Assembly: GCA_035687745.1 (NCBI GenBank)
Contig: DASRVA010000046.1
Coordinates: 1-14,917, forward strand
From: DASRVA01 sp035687745
GTDB lineage: Bacteria > Gemmatimonadota > Gemmatimonadetes > JACCXV01 > JAHWKZ01
Direction: 5' to 3'
Length of the DNA stretch: 14,917 bases
A model generated the notes under the pieces. The model was given only the letters and a program-made list of their open reading frames with translations. It was not told where the DNA came from and did no database searches. Numbering within the stretch: the first letter of the stretch is position 1; every line of letters starts with the position of its first letter. This document shows positions 1 through 7,495 of this stretch, piece after piece. A program made the translations under genes and the position numbers.

Positions 1-541
1 TCTTCGAAAGCCGGGTCGCACCGCTACCCAGCACCTTGGCGATCGAGATGAAGGTATTCCAGTTGCGCGTGGTGACCGGACACCCGAAGAGCCGGTCCAA
101 CGCCCCCAGGTAGCCGATGACCTTCATGTCCCGGCGGTACAGGCCGAAGGCGAACCGATTCTCCGTCGCGAGGATTTTCAGCAGCCACTTGCCGGTGGGA
201 GGAAGGCTCATGGGCGTCGAAGGCGCCGAGCGGGGGCGTCGGGAGAGAACGCTCACGAAGCGGATGATGTCGGGTCGCACGGGCTGGTCGACGAAATGAT
301 CCTGAGACATGAGCTTGACGACCTCGCGGCCCTGGCAGATAAAGATCTCCGCATCAAAGGGAAGCCTGCGTGTCAATTCGGCGCGGAGCTCCGCCCGAGA
401 GACTGGCTGCCGGATCACGAAGGTCCCTGCGGCCCCGATGTTGACTGCATCGAGATGCTTCAGTTGTTCGGCGAGCCTGGTGGGTCGGAAGGTCCTGTGA
501 CCGCCGACGTTGATCCCCCTCAGGAAAACCACGAGTGCCAC
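1..541 (-). CDS. DUF1697 family protein, C-terminus cut by the window edge
   Basis: The minus strand is open without a stop from a GTG at 541 to base 1 (180 residues). The N-terminus MALVVFLRGINVGGHRTF matches the DUF1697 opening, and an NIGAAGTFV segment and the late motif TTRNWNTFISIA (about residues 157-168) are also family hallmarks. Members are usually about 180 residues, so only a few C-terminal residues should be missing. GTG is chosen as start because AGGAGAG lies just upstream and no family homology precedes it. The function of the family is unknown, and I infer none. The gene is divergent from the exported protein starting at 703. Translation was done by hand along the whole length and no frameshift was found. 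Confidence 0.88.
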   Translation of the reverse strand, partial: MALVVFLRGINVGGHRTFRPTRLAEQLKHLDAVNIGAAGTFVIRQPVSRAELRAELTRRLPFDAEIFICQGREVVKLMSQDHFVDQPVRPDIIRFVSVLSRRPRSAPSTPMSLPPTGKWLLKILATENRFAFGLYRRDMKVIGYLGALDRLFGCPVTTRNWNTFISIAKVLGSGATRLSK

Positions 542-599
542 GGGTTCTCTCCTGCCAGCTGCCCGAAAGCGATCCGTAGCTGCGTCCCCGACATGCGTA

Positions 600-628
600 G
601 ATATACCGCGAGAGGTCTCATGGGTCAG
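600..628 (-). promoter_or_regulatory. Candidate sigma70-type promoter for the DUF1697 gene
   Basis: Read on the minus strand, CTGACC (623-628) and TATATC (600-605) are separated by exactly 17 bases. Each matches the sigma70 consensus at four of six positions. The implied start near 593 gives a leader of about 50 bases before the GTG at 541. Seen by eye only. Confidence 0.35.
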
Positions 629-663
629 CATGGTCCGACCTACCGACTCCAGCGGACCGGTGG

Positions 664-693
664 TTGACACCGGCTTGCATTTGATGGTACAAC
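664..693 (+). promoter_or_regulatory. Candidate extended -10 promoter before the exported protein
   Basis: A perfect -35 hexamer TTGACA (664-669) is followed after 18 bases by TACAAC (688-693). TACAAC is preceded by TGG (685-687), an extended -10 pattern. Transcription would begin near 700, only a few bases before the ATG at 703, so the mRNA would be leaderless or nearly so. The gene also has GGAG at 694-697, which such an mRNA would lack, so one of the two signals may be fortuitous. Confidence 0.35.
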
Positions 694-702
694 GGAGTGG
701 AG

Positions 703-1314
703 ATGAGGAAGCATCCTCGCACCCTCCTCTTTGCGATCGCCGTGCTTCTGCCACTGGTGATCCCTCTGGCGGGGTACGCGCAGACCTGCCTGGGCCTACC
801 GGCCGAAGGCGGCGACCGGTTGGCGGCGCTGGACTTCCAGCCTGGCCAGGTCAACTTCGGAGCCGCGGTCAACCCGCTTGGCCTGGCCGGTTTCGCCGCC
901 GGCGTGGCGCGCCAGGAGCTCCCGCTCGGGGGCCAGACGGAGAGGCGATCGGTTCGCTTCGCCTTCGAAGAAATCGAATCGGGACGCTTCACGCTCTGCC
1001 CGCTGGTCGCGATCGAGCATCATCGGACCCCGGTCGGCGCTGAGGCCCTTCGCATGCCTCTCGGAATGGGCGTCGGGGCGACCCTGGGAAGCCTCCGGGA
1101 TGCGGGCTGGGGGCCGCACGCGGCGCTTGGCTTTCTGCCGACCGCCCCCATCCCCCCACGAATGGGCGAACCTTTTCGGGAGCGTCCTCTCTATCATGCC
1201 TCTCTGATCGACCGTCTGGGCATCATGACCTGGAAAGGCCCACTCTTCGCCACGGCCAGCCTGCGCGCACTCTCGGCCGCGCGTCCCGACCTCAGACTCG
1301 GCATCCGGTTCTGA
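703..1314 (+). CDS. Exported protein of unknown function, possibly outer-membrane
   Basis: 203 residues. Residues 1-26 form a clear Sec signal peptide: MRK positive start, hydrophobic core LLFAIAVLLPLVIPLAG, then GYA before a likely cut at residue 26/27. The mature part is rich in Gly and in alternating hydrophobic/polar stretches, has cysteines at about 29 and 99, and ends DLRLGIRF. A terminal Phe is typical of outer-membrane beta-barrels, so a small barrel or periplasmic beta protein is possible; this is inference. ATG at 703 is preferred to the in-frame GTG at 697 because GGAG (694-697) is spaced 5 bases from it. I recognise no family. It lies alone between the divergent DUF1697 gene and the Cpn10-like gene 83 bases downstream. 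Confidence 0.7.
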   Translation: MRKHPRTLLFAIAVLLPLVIPLAGYAQTCLGLPAEGGDRLAALDFQPGQVNFGAAVNPLGLAGFAAGVARQELPLGGQTERRSVRFAFEEIESGRFTLCPLVAIEHHRTPVGAEALRMPLGMGVGATLGSLRDAGWGPHAALGFLPTAPIPPRMGEPFRERPLYHASLIDRLGIMTWKGPLFATASLRALSAARPDLRLGIRF

Positions 1315-1353
1315 TCAAGAGCTCGAGGACGGCCTCCCTTGAAACCCTTGATC
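1313..1353 (+). repeat. Inverted repeat after the exported-protein gene
   Basis: GATCAAG (1313-1319) and CTTGATC (1347-1353) are perfect 7-base inverted repeats. Between them GAGG-ACGG-CCTC (1325-1336) is a small inner hairpin. It begins at the stop codon of the exported-protein gene and could act as a weak terminator or processing site, but no T-tract follows. Confidence 0.25.
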
Positions 1354-1397
1354 TGACGCCGGTTGACCTTGGCGGAGCCGATCATCAAGTTGCAAAC

Positions 1398-1862
1398 ATG
1401 CCTGACCGCGACCCCATCGACCGCCGGCTGATCGTCGTCGGCGATCGCGTCCTCATCGAGCCCGACGCCGGCGAGGACCGGACCGAGGTCGGTCTCTACC
1501 TCCCACGCTGGGCGGTCGAGAAAGAGTCGGTCCAGGTTGGACGGGTTGTCGCCTGCGGCCCCGGCATCCCGGTGGCCGAGCCGAGCTCGCTCGAGGAGGA
1601 GCCGTGGAAGACGAGCGAGACCGGCGTGCGCTATGTCCCGATGCAGGCCCAGGTCGGCGACTACGCGATCTTCCTCCGCAAAGCCGCGGTCGAGGTCAAG
1701 TTCGAGGGCCGCACCTACCTGATCGTTCCCCAGGCGGCCATCCTCTTGCTTCACCGGAACCCAAGGCCGCGGTCGGCGGTCGAAGACTTGCTGAAAGCCA
1801 AGAGCTTCGGTTCGGAGGAGCAGGAGGACGACCAAGAGCCGGACGACGAGTCCGGCATCTAG
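1398..1862 (+). CDS. Divergent GroES/Cpn10-family co-chaperonin-like protein
   Basis: 154 residues, against about 95-100 for ordinary GroES. Residues 12-50 read VVGDRVLIEPDAGED... GLYLP... GRVVACGPG, the Cpn10 pattern (GDRVLV-P, the hydrophobic mobile-loop tripeptide before P, G-V-A-GPG). Later QVGDYAIF and YLIVPQAAILL match the core strands 'VGD-V-F' and 'yliv-e-diLa'. Two things differ from GroES: a longer acidic insert after GPG (about residues 56-85) and a C-terminal tail from about residue 125 ending in a strongly acidic run (EEQEDDQEPDDES). No groEL is adjacent, so chaperonin partnership is not shown. No good Shine-Dalgarno lies close to the ATG. The stop is 4 bases from the next gene, so the two are probably co-transcribed. 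Confidence 0.83.
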   Translation: MPDRDPIDRRLIVVGDRVLIEPDAGEDRTEVGLYLPRWAVEKESVQVGRVVACGPGIPVAEPSSLEEEPWKTSETGVRYVPMQAQVGDYAIFLRKAAVEVKFEGRTYLIVPQAAILLLHRNPRPRSAVEDLLKAKSFGSEEQEDDQEPDDESGI

Positions 1863-1866
1863 CCAG

Positions 1867-2499
1867 ATGGGGTCCTACGCTCGGGGTGGCTTCTACGCCG
1901 AGCGGATCTTTCCCTGGATCATGGATCGTGCCGACACGCTCGAGTTGCGGGGGGAGCGCCAGCGAACGGTTTCCGAGGCGTGCGGCCGGGTGCTGGAGAT
2001 CGGCGTCGGAACGGGCGCCAATTTCCGTTACTACGGTGCGAACGTCTCCTCGGTCACGGCGGTCGAGCCCTCCGGCGGCATGAACCGGCGAGCCGCGCAG
2101 AACCGAAAGGACGCGCGCGTGCCGGTCAGCTTGGTGGCCGGCAGCGCCGAGCGCCTTCCCTTCCGGGATCGCGTCTTCGACACCGTGGTCGCGGTCTTTG
2201 TCCTGTGCACGATCCCGGATGCGGGTAAGGCCCTCGCAGAAGCACGCAGGGTACTCGCACCCAGTGGCCGGCTCCTGTTCCTCGAGCATGTTCGGGCACC
2301 CGATCCGGGCGTCGAGCGGTGGCAACGCGGAATCCAACCTGTCTGGGGCCGATTGGCGTGCGGGTGCGTCCTGGCGCGGAATACGGAGCGGCGGATCGTG
2401 GAGGCCGGCTTCTCCATCGAGGCCCTCGATCGCTTCTGGCTCCCCCGCGTGCCGAGGATCGTGGGACGGCTGATCCGGGGCCGGGCGGCCATGGGATAG
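1867..2499 (+). CDS. Class I SAM-dependent methyltransferase, METTL7/UbiE-like
   Basis: 210 residues. SAM motif I is VLEIGVGTGANF (about 42-53), with the acidic ribose-binding residue in AVEPS (Glu67), GSAERLPF (92-99) before motif IV FDTVVAVFVLCTIPD (104-118), and RVLAPSGRLLFLEHVR (128-143). The 'GCVLARNTERRIVEAGF' segment near 166-182 resembles the METTL7 branch, whose members methylate small thiols or hydrophobic acceptors. The substrate here cannot be read from sequence. No membrane segment is evident. The gene follows the Cpn10-like gene by 4 bases and converges on the cyclase gene with an 18-base gap. Alternatives are a quinone/menaquinone-type or phospholipid N-methyltransferase. Confidence 0.87.
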   Translation: MGSYARGGFYAERIFPWIMDRADTLELRGERQRTVSEACGRVLEIGVGTGANFRYYGANVSSVTAVEPSGGMNRRAAQNRKDARVPVSLVAGSAERLPFRDRVFDTVVAVFVLCTIPDAGKALAEARRVLAPSGRLLFLEHVRAPDPGVERWQRGIQPVWGRLACGCVLARNTERRIVEAGFSIEALDRFWLPRVPRIVGRLIRGRAAMG

Positions 2500-2517
2500 G
2501 CTTGGGGGACGGCGCGC

Positions 2518-5500
2518 TCAGAGGAACAGCTCGACGCTCTTCTCCGCCAGCGAGATCCCTTGCTCGTACGACAGCGCCTTTCCATCTCCGAAAGCCCGGT
2601 CGAATCCCTCGTCGCCCAGCGCCACCACGGCGGCCGCCCGAGCGGTCTCGTACTCGGCGTGCTCGGCCGGGGACAGGACCAGCCTGGCGTTTTCCCGGAG
2701 ACTCTCGACGACGCCATATAGTCTGGCGGCCCGTTCGGCTTTTCCTTTCGCCAAAGCGATCGCGGCCAGGCCGGCTACGCAGTCGGCGATCTGAAGGCGA
2801 TGTCCAAGAGCGACCAGCAGCTCCAACGCTTCCCCGAAAAGCTCGACCGCGGCGGCCAGATTGCCCCGCAATCGCTCGGTCTCGGCGAGATCGTTCAGTG
2901 AGGAGGCAACACCCGGTTTGCTGCCGAGCTCCCGGAACAAGTCGTGTGCCTCTCGGTACATCCGGGCCGCGAGATCGTGATCTTCGTCATGACGGGCGGC
3001 ATCGCCGAGAGCAGCGAGCGAGAGAGCCCCGCCGTGACGGTCCCTCAGGACCTGGCTGAGAGCCAAGGCTTCCTCGAAGTATTTCTTGGCGACGGCGGGA
3101 TTCCCCAGGTGGAGCTGCATCTTCCCCAGCGCGCGAAGGTCGGATGACTCGCCGTGCTGATCCTCGAACTCGCGATCAAGAACCAGGGCCTCCTCGAACA
3201 AGACGCTGGCACGCGCGTACTCGCCGCGATCGCTGATCTGGAGACCGAAGCCGCGGAGGGCTCGAGGGATTCCCGTTTTGTCCCGTCGCTCCCTCTCCAG
3301 GGCGACCGCTTCCTCGAACAGCTTCACGGCCCTTTCGTGATCGCCGTCCATGGAAATGAGAACGCCTGAGGCCAGGAGCAGGTTGGCGCGCAAGGCCTTC
3401 GGTAGCGTCCCGCTGCGAGCGAGACCCTGCTCCATCCGCCAGCGCATCTCACCGAAGTGACCCCTGACCCACCAGAACCACCAGAGGGCCGTTCCGATGC
3501 GAACCGCGGTCTCGACTTCCCCCTTTCCGAGCAGCCAGTCGAGGGCCGCCTGGACGTTGCTGTGCTCCGCTTCCAGCATGTCGAACCAGAGTGCCTGATC
3601 GGGGCCCTCGAGTCGCGACTCCGCACGCTTGGCGAGGTCGAGAAAGAAGTCGGCGTGGCGCCGTCGGGCACTCTCGACCTCTTCACCTTCGCGCAATAAC
3701 AGCGATCCGTACTCCCGGATCGTCTCGAGCATCTCGAAGCGCGGTTCGCCGTCCGGTCCCTCCACCTGTCGGATCAGGCTCTTGTCGACCAGGGAAGTCA
3801 AACCGTCCAAAACGTGGAACTCGCGTTGGTCCACAAGCTGAGCGACCTGCTCCGCCGCCTCGATCGTGAAACCGCCGACGAAGATCGAGACATATCGGAA
3901 CAAAGCCCGCTCATCGCTATTGAGAAGGTCGTAGCTCCAGTCAAATGCTCCGCGCAGCGTCCGCTGATGCTCGGGTACATCACGCGGCCCCTCGGTGAGG
4001 AACGCAAAGCGATCGGCGAGCCGTCGCAGCATGACCTTCGGGGACATGTGCTTGCACCTCGCCGCGGCGAGCTCGATCGCCAGCGGGAGGCCGTCCAGCC
4101 GCCGGCATATCTCGACGACCTCCGAGGCGTTCTCCCCGGTCAGTTGAAACGACGGCTTCGCCGCTCGGGCACGCTGGACGAAAAGTCGGACGGCCTCGGC
4201 TTGAAGTGCCTGATCGGGATCGAGAGCGGCCCCCGGGTCAGGGAGGGCCAGGGGCCCGACCTGATATTCGTGCTCACCGCGGATGCGGAGAGGCTCCCGG
4301 CTCGTGACCAGGAATTTCGCCCCTGGCGAAAGCTCCAGGAGCTCCGCGATCTGGGCCACGGAATCCACGACTTGCTCGAAACTGTCCAGCACGATGACGA
4401 GGCGCTTACCCGGAAGATGCGAGGAGAGAGCTTGCAACGGTGTCTCGTCACCCCCCTCCTGCAGGTTGAGGGTGCGAGCTATGGCCGTGGGGACGAGCTC
4501 GCCATCCTTTACTGTGGCGAGCGGAACGAAATGGACGCCATCCGGACACTCCGACGCGAGCGTCCGGGCAACCTCGAGGGCCAATCGCGTCTTTCCGGTC
4601 CCACCCACGCCCGTAAGAGTCAGCAGTCGGACGTCGGGATCGAGGAGAGTCCTGCGGATCTCGGCGATCTCGGTCTTCCGGCCCACCAGCGGAGTGGGTG
4701 GCGTCGGCAGGTTCACCGGCACCGTAGAAGGGGGCTCGATCAGGCCTACCTCCTCGAGCAACGCGACGAACCGTGTATCGGAGCGTATCGAATCGACCCC
4801 CGGCTCCACCTTGAGGCTCGTCAGCCAGTTGGACCGCTCCCGGCAGGCGCGGTCGAACCAGGTGAAGGCTTCGTCCAGATCACCCAGCGCCACGTACAGA
4901 CGGGCAAAGGAGTACGGCGTCACGTATTCGGTCCTGGAGCGTTTTTCGAGCTCTTCCACGATGGCAGTTGCCTCGTCGTGTCGACCCGCGGTCGCATACA
5001 GGTGACCCAGAGCGGCGATTGCGCTCGGGATCCCGGACAGCTTCGCGAGCTTCTCGAGGGCCGCCTCGGCTTCCGCGTACTCTCCCTTCTGTTCATGAGA
5101 AAAACCGAGGTAGAAGTACGCCTGGAAGAAGAAGGGCGCTTCCTGGAGGACGCGCCGGCATTCCTCGATGGCCTCATCGAAGCGCCGGGCGAAGTAGTAA
5201 ATGCCCGCGACCGCGACGCTGATCGGGAGCGAGGGTGGATCCAGCGCCTGGGCGCGACGAATCTCGACGATCGCTTCATCCATGCGGCCCATATCGCGCA
5301 GATAGTTGGCATAAAGCCGGCTGCCATCCGCATACACGGGATCCAGCTGGATCGCCCGCTGGAAACCACGCTCGGCGGCCTCCCAATCCCACTCGAACCG
5401 CATCATTACCTCAGCCAGGGCGGCATGGGCCTCGGCCAGGTTGGGGTCCAATTCCAGCGCTCGCTCCGCCGCCTTCCTGGCCTTCGGGTACCCTTCGGCC

Positions 5501-6702
5501 GGCGTCAGGAACAGAGCTCCCAGGGTCAGGTACGAATGGGCCAGGCCCGCATATGCGAGGGCGTAGTCGGGATCGATGGCGATGGCCGATTCGAAGCATT
5601 CGATGCTCGTGCTCAGCTCATCGAACGAATGACGGTTCCAGTAGTACTTGCCTCGGAGATACAGGTTGTAGGCATCGAGATCCGTAGTGGGCTGTCGGAC
5701 GAGGCGCTCATCGGCGGGCCCTTTGAGCTCTACCTGCAAGGCGTCCACGATCGCACGCGAGATCTTCTCCTGAACATCGAAGACGTCCTCCATCACCGTG
5801 GCGAAGGTCTCGGACCACAGCTGATAGCCATCTTCGACCGCTACGAGTTGCGGCGTGATCCTCACACGATCCCCGTCCTTACGGACGCTTCCCTCGAGGA
5901 TCGTGGCGACCCCCAGCTTCTCGCCGATCTCGCGGATGGTGAGGTCCTTCCCCTTGAAAGAGAAGCTGGAGGTCCGAGAGGCGACATGGAGCCCCTGGAC
6001 ATGCGCCAATGCGGCGATCAGCTCTTCGGCGATCCCGTCGCTGAAGTACTCGTTGTCGCTGGACGGACTGGTGTCCGTGAACGGAAGGACCGCGATGGAC
6101 CGGCGGTCGACGGCAGCAGGAGCCTCCGTCCGTTCGAGGAGACCGACCTCGAAGAGGCGGACTTGACCGTGGATCCCGCGTAGCGCGCGCTCGCCTGCGG
6201 AGCGGAAGGTGAACTCGGGCTGCTGGCGAAGCTGCCGCCAGATGTCCTCACTTACGAGAACCTTTCCGGGAGACGCCTCCTTGGCAAGGCGCGATGCCGT
6301 GTTGACGCCGTCTCCGTAGATGTCGCCGTCCGACGCGGTGACCACGTCTCCGAGATGGATGCCGATCCTGAGGGAGCACGCGCCTCCGCCCAGGGTCGCT
6401 GATCGAAAGGCGCGCCTCAAGGCGACGGCGGAGCGCACCGCCGCGTCGGTGCTCTGGAACTCGGCCATGGCCCCGTCGCCGAGAAACTTCACGAGCCGGC
6501 CTCCGTACCGATCGATCTCCTGACGGGTCCGTTCCTGAAAGGTCTCGACGATCTGAAGGGCTGCGTTCTCGTCCTGGGCGGTGAGACCCGTGTAGCCGAC
6601 GATGTCCGCGAACCAGACGGCCGCAAGACGGCGGGTGGCGAACGCCGGAGTGGATGGGCCCGAGGGGGCCGTGGGAGAGCGTACCTGTTCCGGGGAGCTC
6701 AT
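2518..6702 (-). CDS. Class III adenylate cyclase - TolB-like - TPR - STAND ATPase - TPR fusion protein
   Basis: 1394 residues. Domain order: class III cyclase (about 25-187), TolB-like domain opening RSIAVLPFTD (201-327), TPR array (340-650), STAND/AfsR-type ATPase (671-1000), second TPR array (1100-1337). The cyclase keeps metal-binding Asp33 (FADIVGYT) and Asp76 (KFLGDG), adenine-selecting Lys72 and Asp127, and transition-state Asn134 and Arg138 (VNTASR), so cAMP production is predicted. The ATPase has Walker A GVGGTGKT (698-705), Walker B LVIVLD (768-773), SREPLRIRGE and GLPLAIELAAAR. No signal peptide or membrane segment is seen, so it should be cytoplasmic. RSDTRFVALLEEVGL (640-654) looks like the normal C-terminus of a cyclase-TolB-TPR protein, followed by a Pro/Thr linker. 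That marks a fusion joint. It is 84 bases downstream of ferritin on the same strand, with a weak AGCAGG ribosome-binding site. The activating signal is unknown. Confidence 0.93.
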   Translation of the reverse strand: MSSPEQVRSPTAPSGPSTPAFATRRLAAVWFADIVGYTGLTAQDENAALQIVETFQERTRQEIDRYGGRLVKFLGDGAMAEFQSTDAAVRSAVALRRAFRSATLGGGACSLRIGIHLGDVVTASDGDIYGDGVNTASRLAKEASPGKVLVSEDIWRQLRQQPEFTFRSAGERALRGIHGQVRLFEVGLLERTEAPAAVDRRSIAVLPFTDTSPSSDNEYFSDGIAEELIAALAHVQGLHVASRTSSFSFKGKDLTIREIGEKLGVATILEGSVRKDGDRVRITPQLVAVEDGYQLWSETFATVMEDVFDVQEKISRAIVDALQVELKGPADERLVRQPTTDLDAYNLYLRGKYYWNRHSFDELSTSIECFESAIAIDPDYALAYAGLAHSYLTLGALFLTPAEGYPKARKAAERALELDPNLAEAHAALAEVMMRFEWDWEAAERGFQRAIQLDPVYADGSRLYANYLRDMGRMDEAIVEIRRAQALDPPSLPISVAVAGIYYFARRFDEAIEECRRVLQEAPFFFQAYFYLGFSHEQKGEYAEAEAALEKLAKLSGIPSAIAALGHLYATAGRHDEATAIVEELEKRSRTEYVTPYSFARLYVALGDLDEAFTWFDRACRERSNWLTSLKVEPGVDSIRSDTRFVALLEEVGLIEPPSTVPVNLPTPPTPLVGRKTEIAEIRRTLLDPDVRLLTLTGVGGTGKTRLALEVARTLASECPDGVHFVPLATVKDGELVPTAIARTLNLQEGGDETPLQALSSHLPGKRLVIVLDSFEQVVDSVAQIAELLELSPGAKFLVTSREPLRIRGEHEYQVGPLALPDPGAALDPDQALQAEAVRLFVQRARAAKPSFQLTGENASEVVEICRRLDGLPLAIELAAARCKHMSPKVMLRRLADRFAFLTEGPRDVPEHQRTLRGAFDWSYDLLNSDERALFRYVSIFVGGFTIEAAEQVAQLVDQREFHVLDGLTSLVDKSLIRQVEGPDGEPRFEMLETIREYGSLLLREGEEVESARRRHADFFLDLAKRAESRLEGPDQALWFDMLEAEHSNVQAALDWLLGKGEVETAVRIGTALWWFWWVRGHFGEMRWRMEQGLARSGTLPKALRANLLLASGVLISMDGDHERAVKLFEEAVALERERRDKTGIPRALRGFGLQISDRGEYARASVLFEEALVLDREFEDQHGESSDLRALGKMQLHLGNPAVAKKYFEEALALSQVLRDRHGGALSLAALGDAARHDEDHDLAARMYREAHDLFRELGSKPGVASSLNDLAETERLRGNLAAAVELFGEALELLVALGHRLQIADCVAGLAAIALAKGKAERAARLYGVVESLRENARLVLSPAEHAEYETARAAAVVALGDEGFDRAFGDGKALSYEQGISLAEKSVELFL

Positions 6703-6786
6703 GAATGCCTGCTGGCCACCACCAACTCTGTGGTAAGGTCGCCGGTCGAGGCGCCTTCGTCAAGCAGACACGAGGGAGCGGATCTA

Positions 6787-7281
6787 CTACACCGTCGTCC
6801 GGGCCCCCATCTCCGCATCCAGGATGAGGAGCGCAGCGCTGTCGTCGCCGATCATCCGCAGCCGCTCGACGATCTGGAGCGCGCTCGCCTCCTCCTCGAC
6901 CTGCTCGGTGATGAACCACTGGAGCAGCGCCTGGACCGGGTAGTCCTTCTCCTTGACCGCCAGCTCGTAGAGCTCGTTGATCTTTCCCGTCACCGCCCTC
7001 TCGTGCTCGAACGCCTGCTCCATGACGTCCAGCGGCGAGTCGAAGGAGCCGGGCGGCTTCTTGACGGCCTGGAGCTCGACGTCCCCGTTTCGGTCGTACA
7101 CGAAGTCGAAGAGCTTCATGGCGTGCAGGACCTCTTCTTCCCTCTGGAGCCGCATCCAGTGTGCGAACCCGGTCAGGTTGCGACCCTGGAAGTAGCCCGA
7201 CATGGAGAGGTACAGGTAGGCCGCATAGAACTCGTTGTTGATCTGATCGTCCAGGGCGGACTGGATCTTCTTGCTCAGCAT
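6787..7281 (-). CDS. ftnA: Non-haem ferritin (FtnA-type iron storage protein)
   Basis: 164 residues, normal ferritin length. It should form a 24-subunit cytoplasmic shell that oxidises Fe(II) and stores ferric mineral. All ferroxidase ligands of E. coli FtnA are present at the same numbers: Glu17 (NNEFY), Glu50 and His53 (EEEVLH), Glu94, Gln127 and Glu130 (TEQVEEE). The third-site Glu49, Glu126 and Glu129 are also kept. The start is ATG at 7281 because AAGGAGA (7289-7295) lies 7 bases upstream; an in-frame upstream extension would add 37 residues unlike any ferritin. There is no haem-ligand Met at the bacterioferritin position that I can identify. The next gene on the strand is the cyclase fusion. 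A 12-base palindrome about 37 bases upstream of the start may be an operator. Confidence 0.95.
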   Translation of the reverse strand: MLSKKIQSALDDQINNEFYAAYLYLSMSGYFQGRNLTGFAHWMRLQREEEVLHAMKLFDFVYDRNGDVELQAVKKPPGSFDSPLDVMEQAFEHERAVTGKINELYELAVKEKDYPVQALLQWFITEQVEEEASALQIVERLRMIGDDSAALLILDAEMGARTTV

Positions 7282-7317
7282 CGGCCGGTCTCCTTGGCTG
7301 AAACCATCCCGGTTCGA

Positions 7318-7329
7318 CTGAATATTCAG
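7318..7329. promoter_or_regulatory. Perfect 12-base palindrome upstream of ferritin
   Basis: CTGAATATTCAG is an exact palindrome, strikingly AT-rich for this neighbourhood. It lies about 37-48 bases before the ferritin ATG, where a -10 region or operator would be expected (AATATT could serve as a -10). It does not match the Fur or DtxR/IdeR consensus sites I know. It could bind a dimeric regulator of ferritin; that is inference. Confidence 0.4.
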
Positions 7330-7403
7330 AAGTAGGCGACGACTCCGCTCTTCAGGATAACACGCGGTCGTCTCAACCGCCCCGGCGGGCATGGCGGGCG
7401 ATT

Positions 7404-7454
7404 CGCGGCGGTTGCGCCGCGGACCCCTAGACCGGGGTCAGGCTGAAGGCCTGA
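7404..7454 (+). other. Three back-to-back hairpins in the ferritin-patatin gap
   Basis: Three perfect inverted repeats lie end to end: CGCGGCG-GTTG-CGCCGCG (7404-7421), GACCCC-TAGACC-GGGGTC (7422-7439) and TCAGGC-TGAAG-GCCTGA (7438-7454, sharing two bases with the second). With the terminator at 7473-7510 they form four stem-loops in 107 bases of non-coding plus strand. This is compatible with a structured 5' leader of the patatin mRNA or a small RNA. On the minus strand they could instead terminate a transcript entering from the right. I match it to no known RNA family. Confidence 0.4.
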
Positions 7455-7495
7455 AGAAAGACGAGAACCAGGAGGGCGCGGCCCAGGATGTCCAT
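7427..7495 (-). CDS. Possible 22-residue hydrophobic peptide
   Basis: A minus-strand ORF of 22 codons begins with ATG at 7495 and ends at TAG 7427-7429. It encodes MDILGR followed by a hydrophobic stretch LLVLVFLQAF and ends SLTPV, enough for about half of a membrane helix. AAAAAGG lies about 8 bases upstream and could be a ribosome-binding site. The stop sits in the loop of the GACCCC/GGGGTC hairpin, with a second GC hairpin after it. It lies in the same orientation as ferritin, 145 bases upstream. Such a short ORF can easily occur by chance, and the same DNA forms a plus-strand terminator, so this is a weak call. Confidence 0.18.
   Translation of the reverse strand: MDILGRALLVLVFLQAFSLTPV

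Noticed and set aside
296..667. A plus-strand ORF overlapping the left-edge gene.
   Set aside because: It is antisense to DUF1697, whose family motifs read cleanly on the minus strand with a good ribosome-binding site.
1363..1397. TTGACC at 1363-1368 as a promoter for the Cpn10-like gene.
   Set aside because: No acceptable -10 hexamer lies 16-18 bases downstream; only the -35-like half is present.
3814..6183. A 789-codon plus-strand ORF opposite the cyclase fusion gene.
   Set aside because: It is a shadow of the strongly supported minus-strand gene in GC-rich DNA. Its translation shows no recognisable domain, while the opposite strand shows continuous domains with catalytic motifs.
2518..6702. 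Antiphage STAND (Avs-like) defence protein.
   Set aside because: It has a STAND ATPase but no nuclease, TIR or other known toxic effector, and no neighbouring defence genes; the N-terminal domain is an ordinary class III cyclase with TolB-TPR, typical of signalling proteins.
6703..6786. A promoter between ferritin and the cyclase gene (minus-strand TTGACG).
   Set aside because: No convincing -10 at proper spacing; co-transcription with ferritin over the 84-base gap is equally possible.
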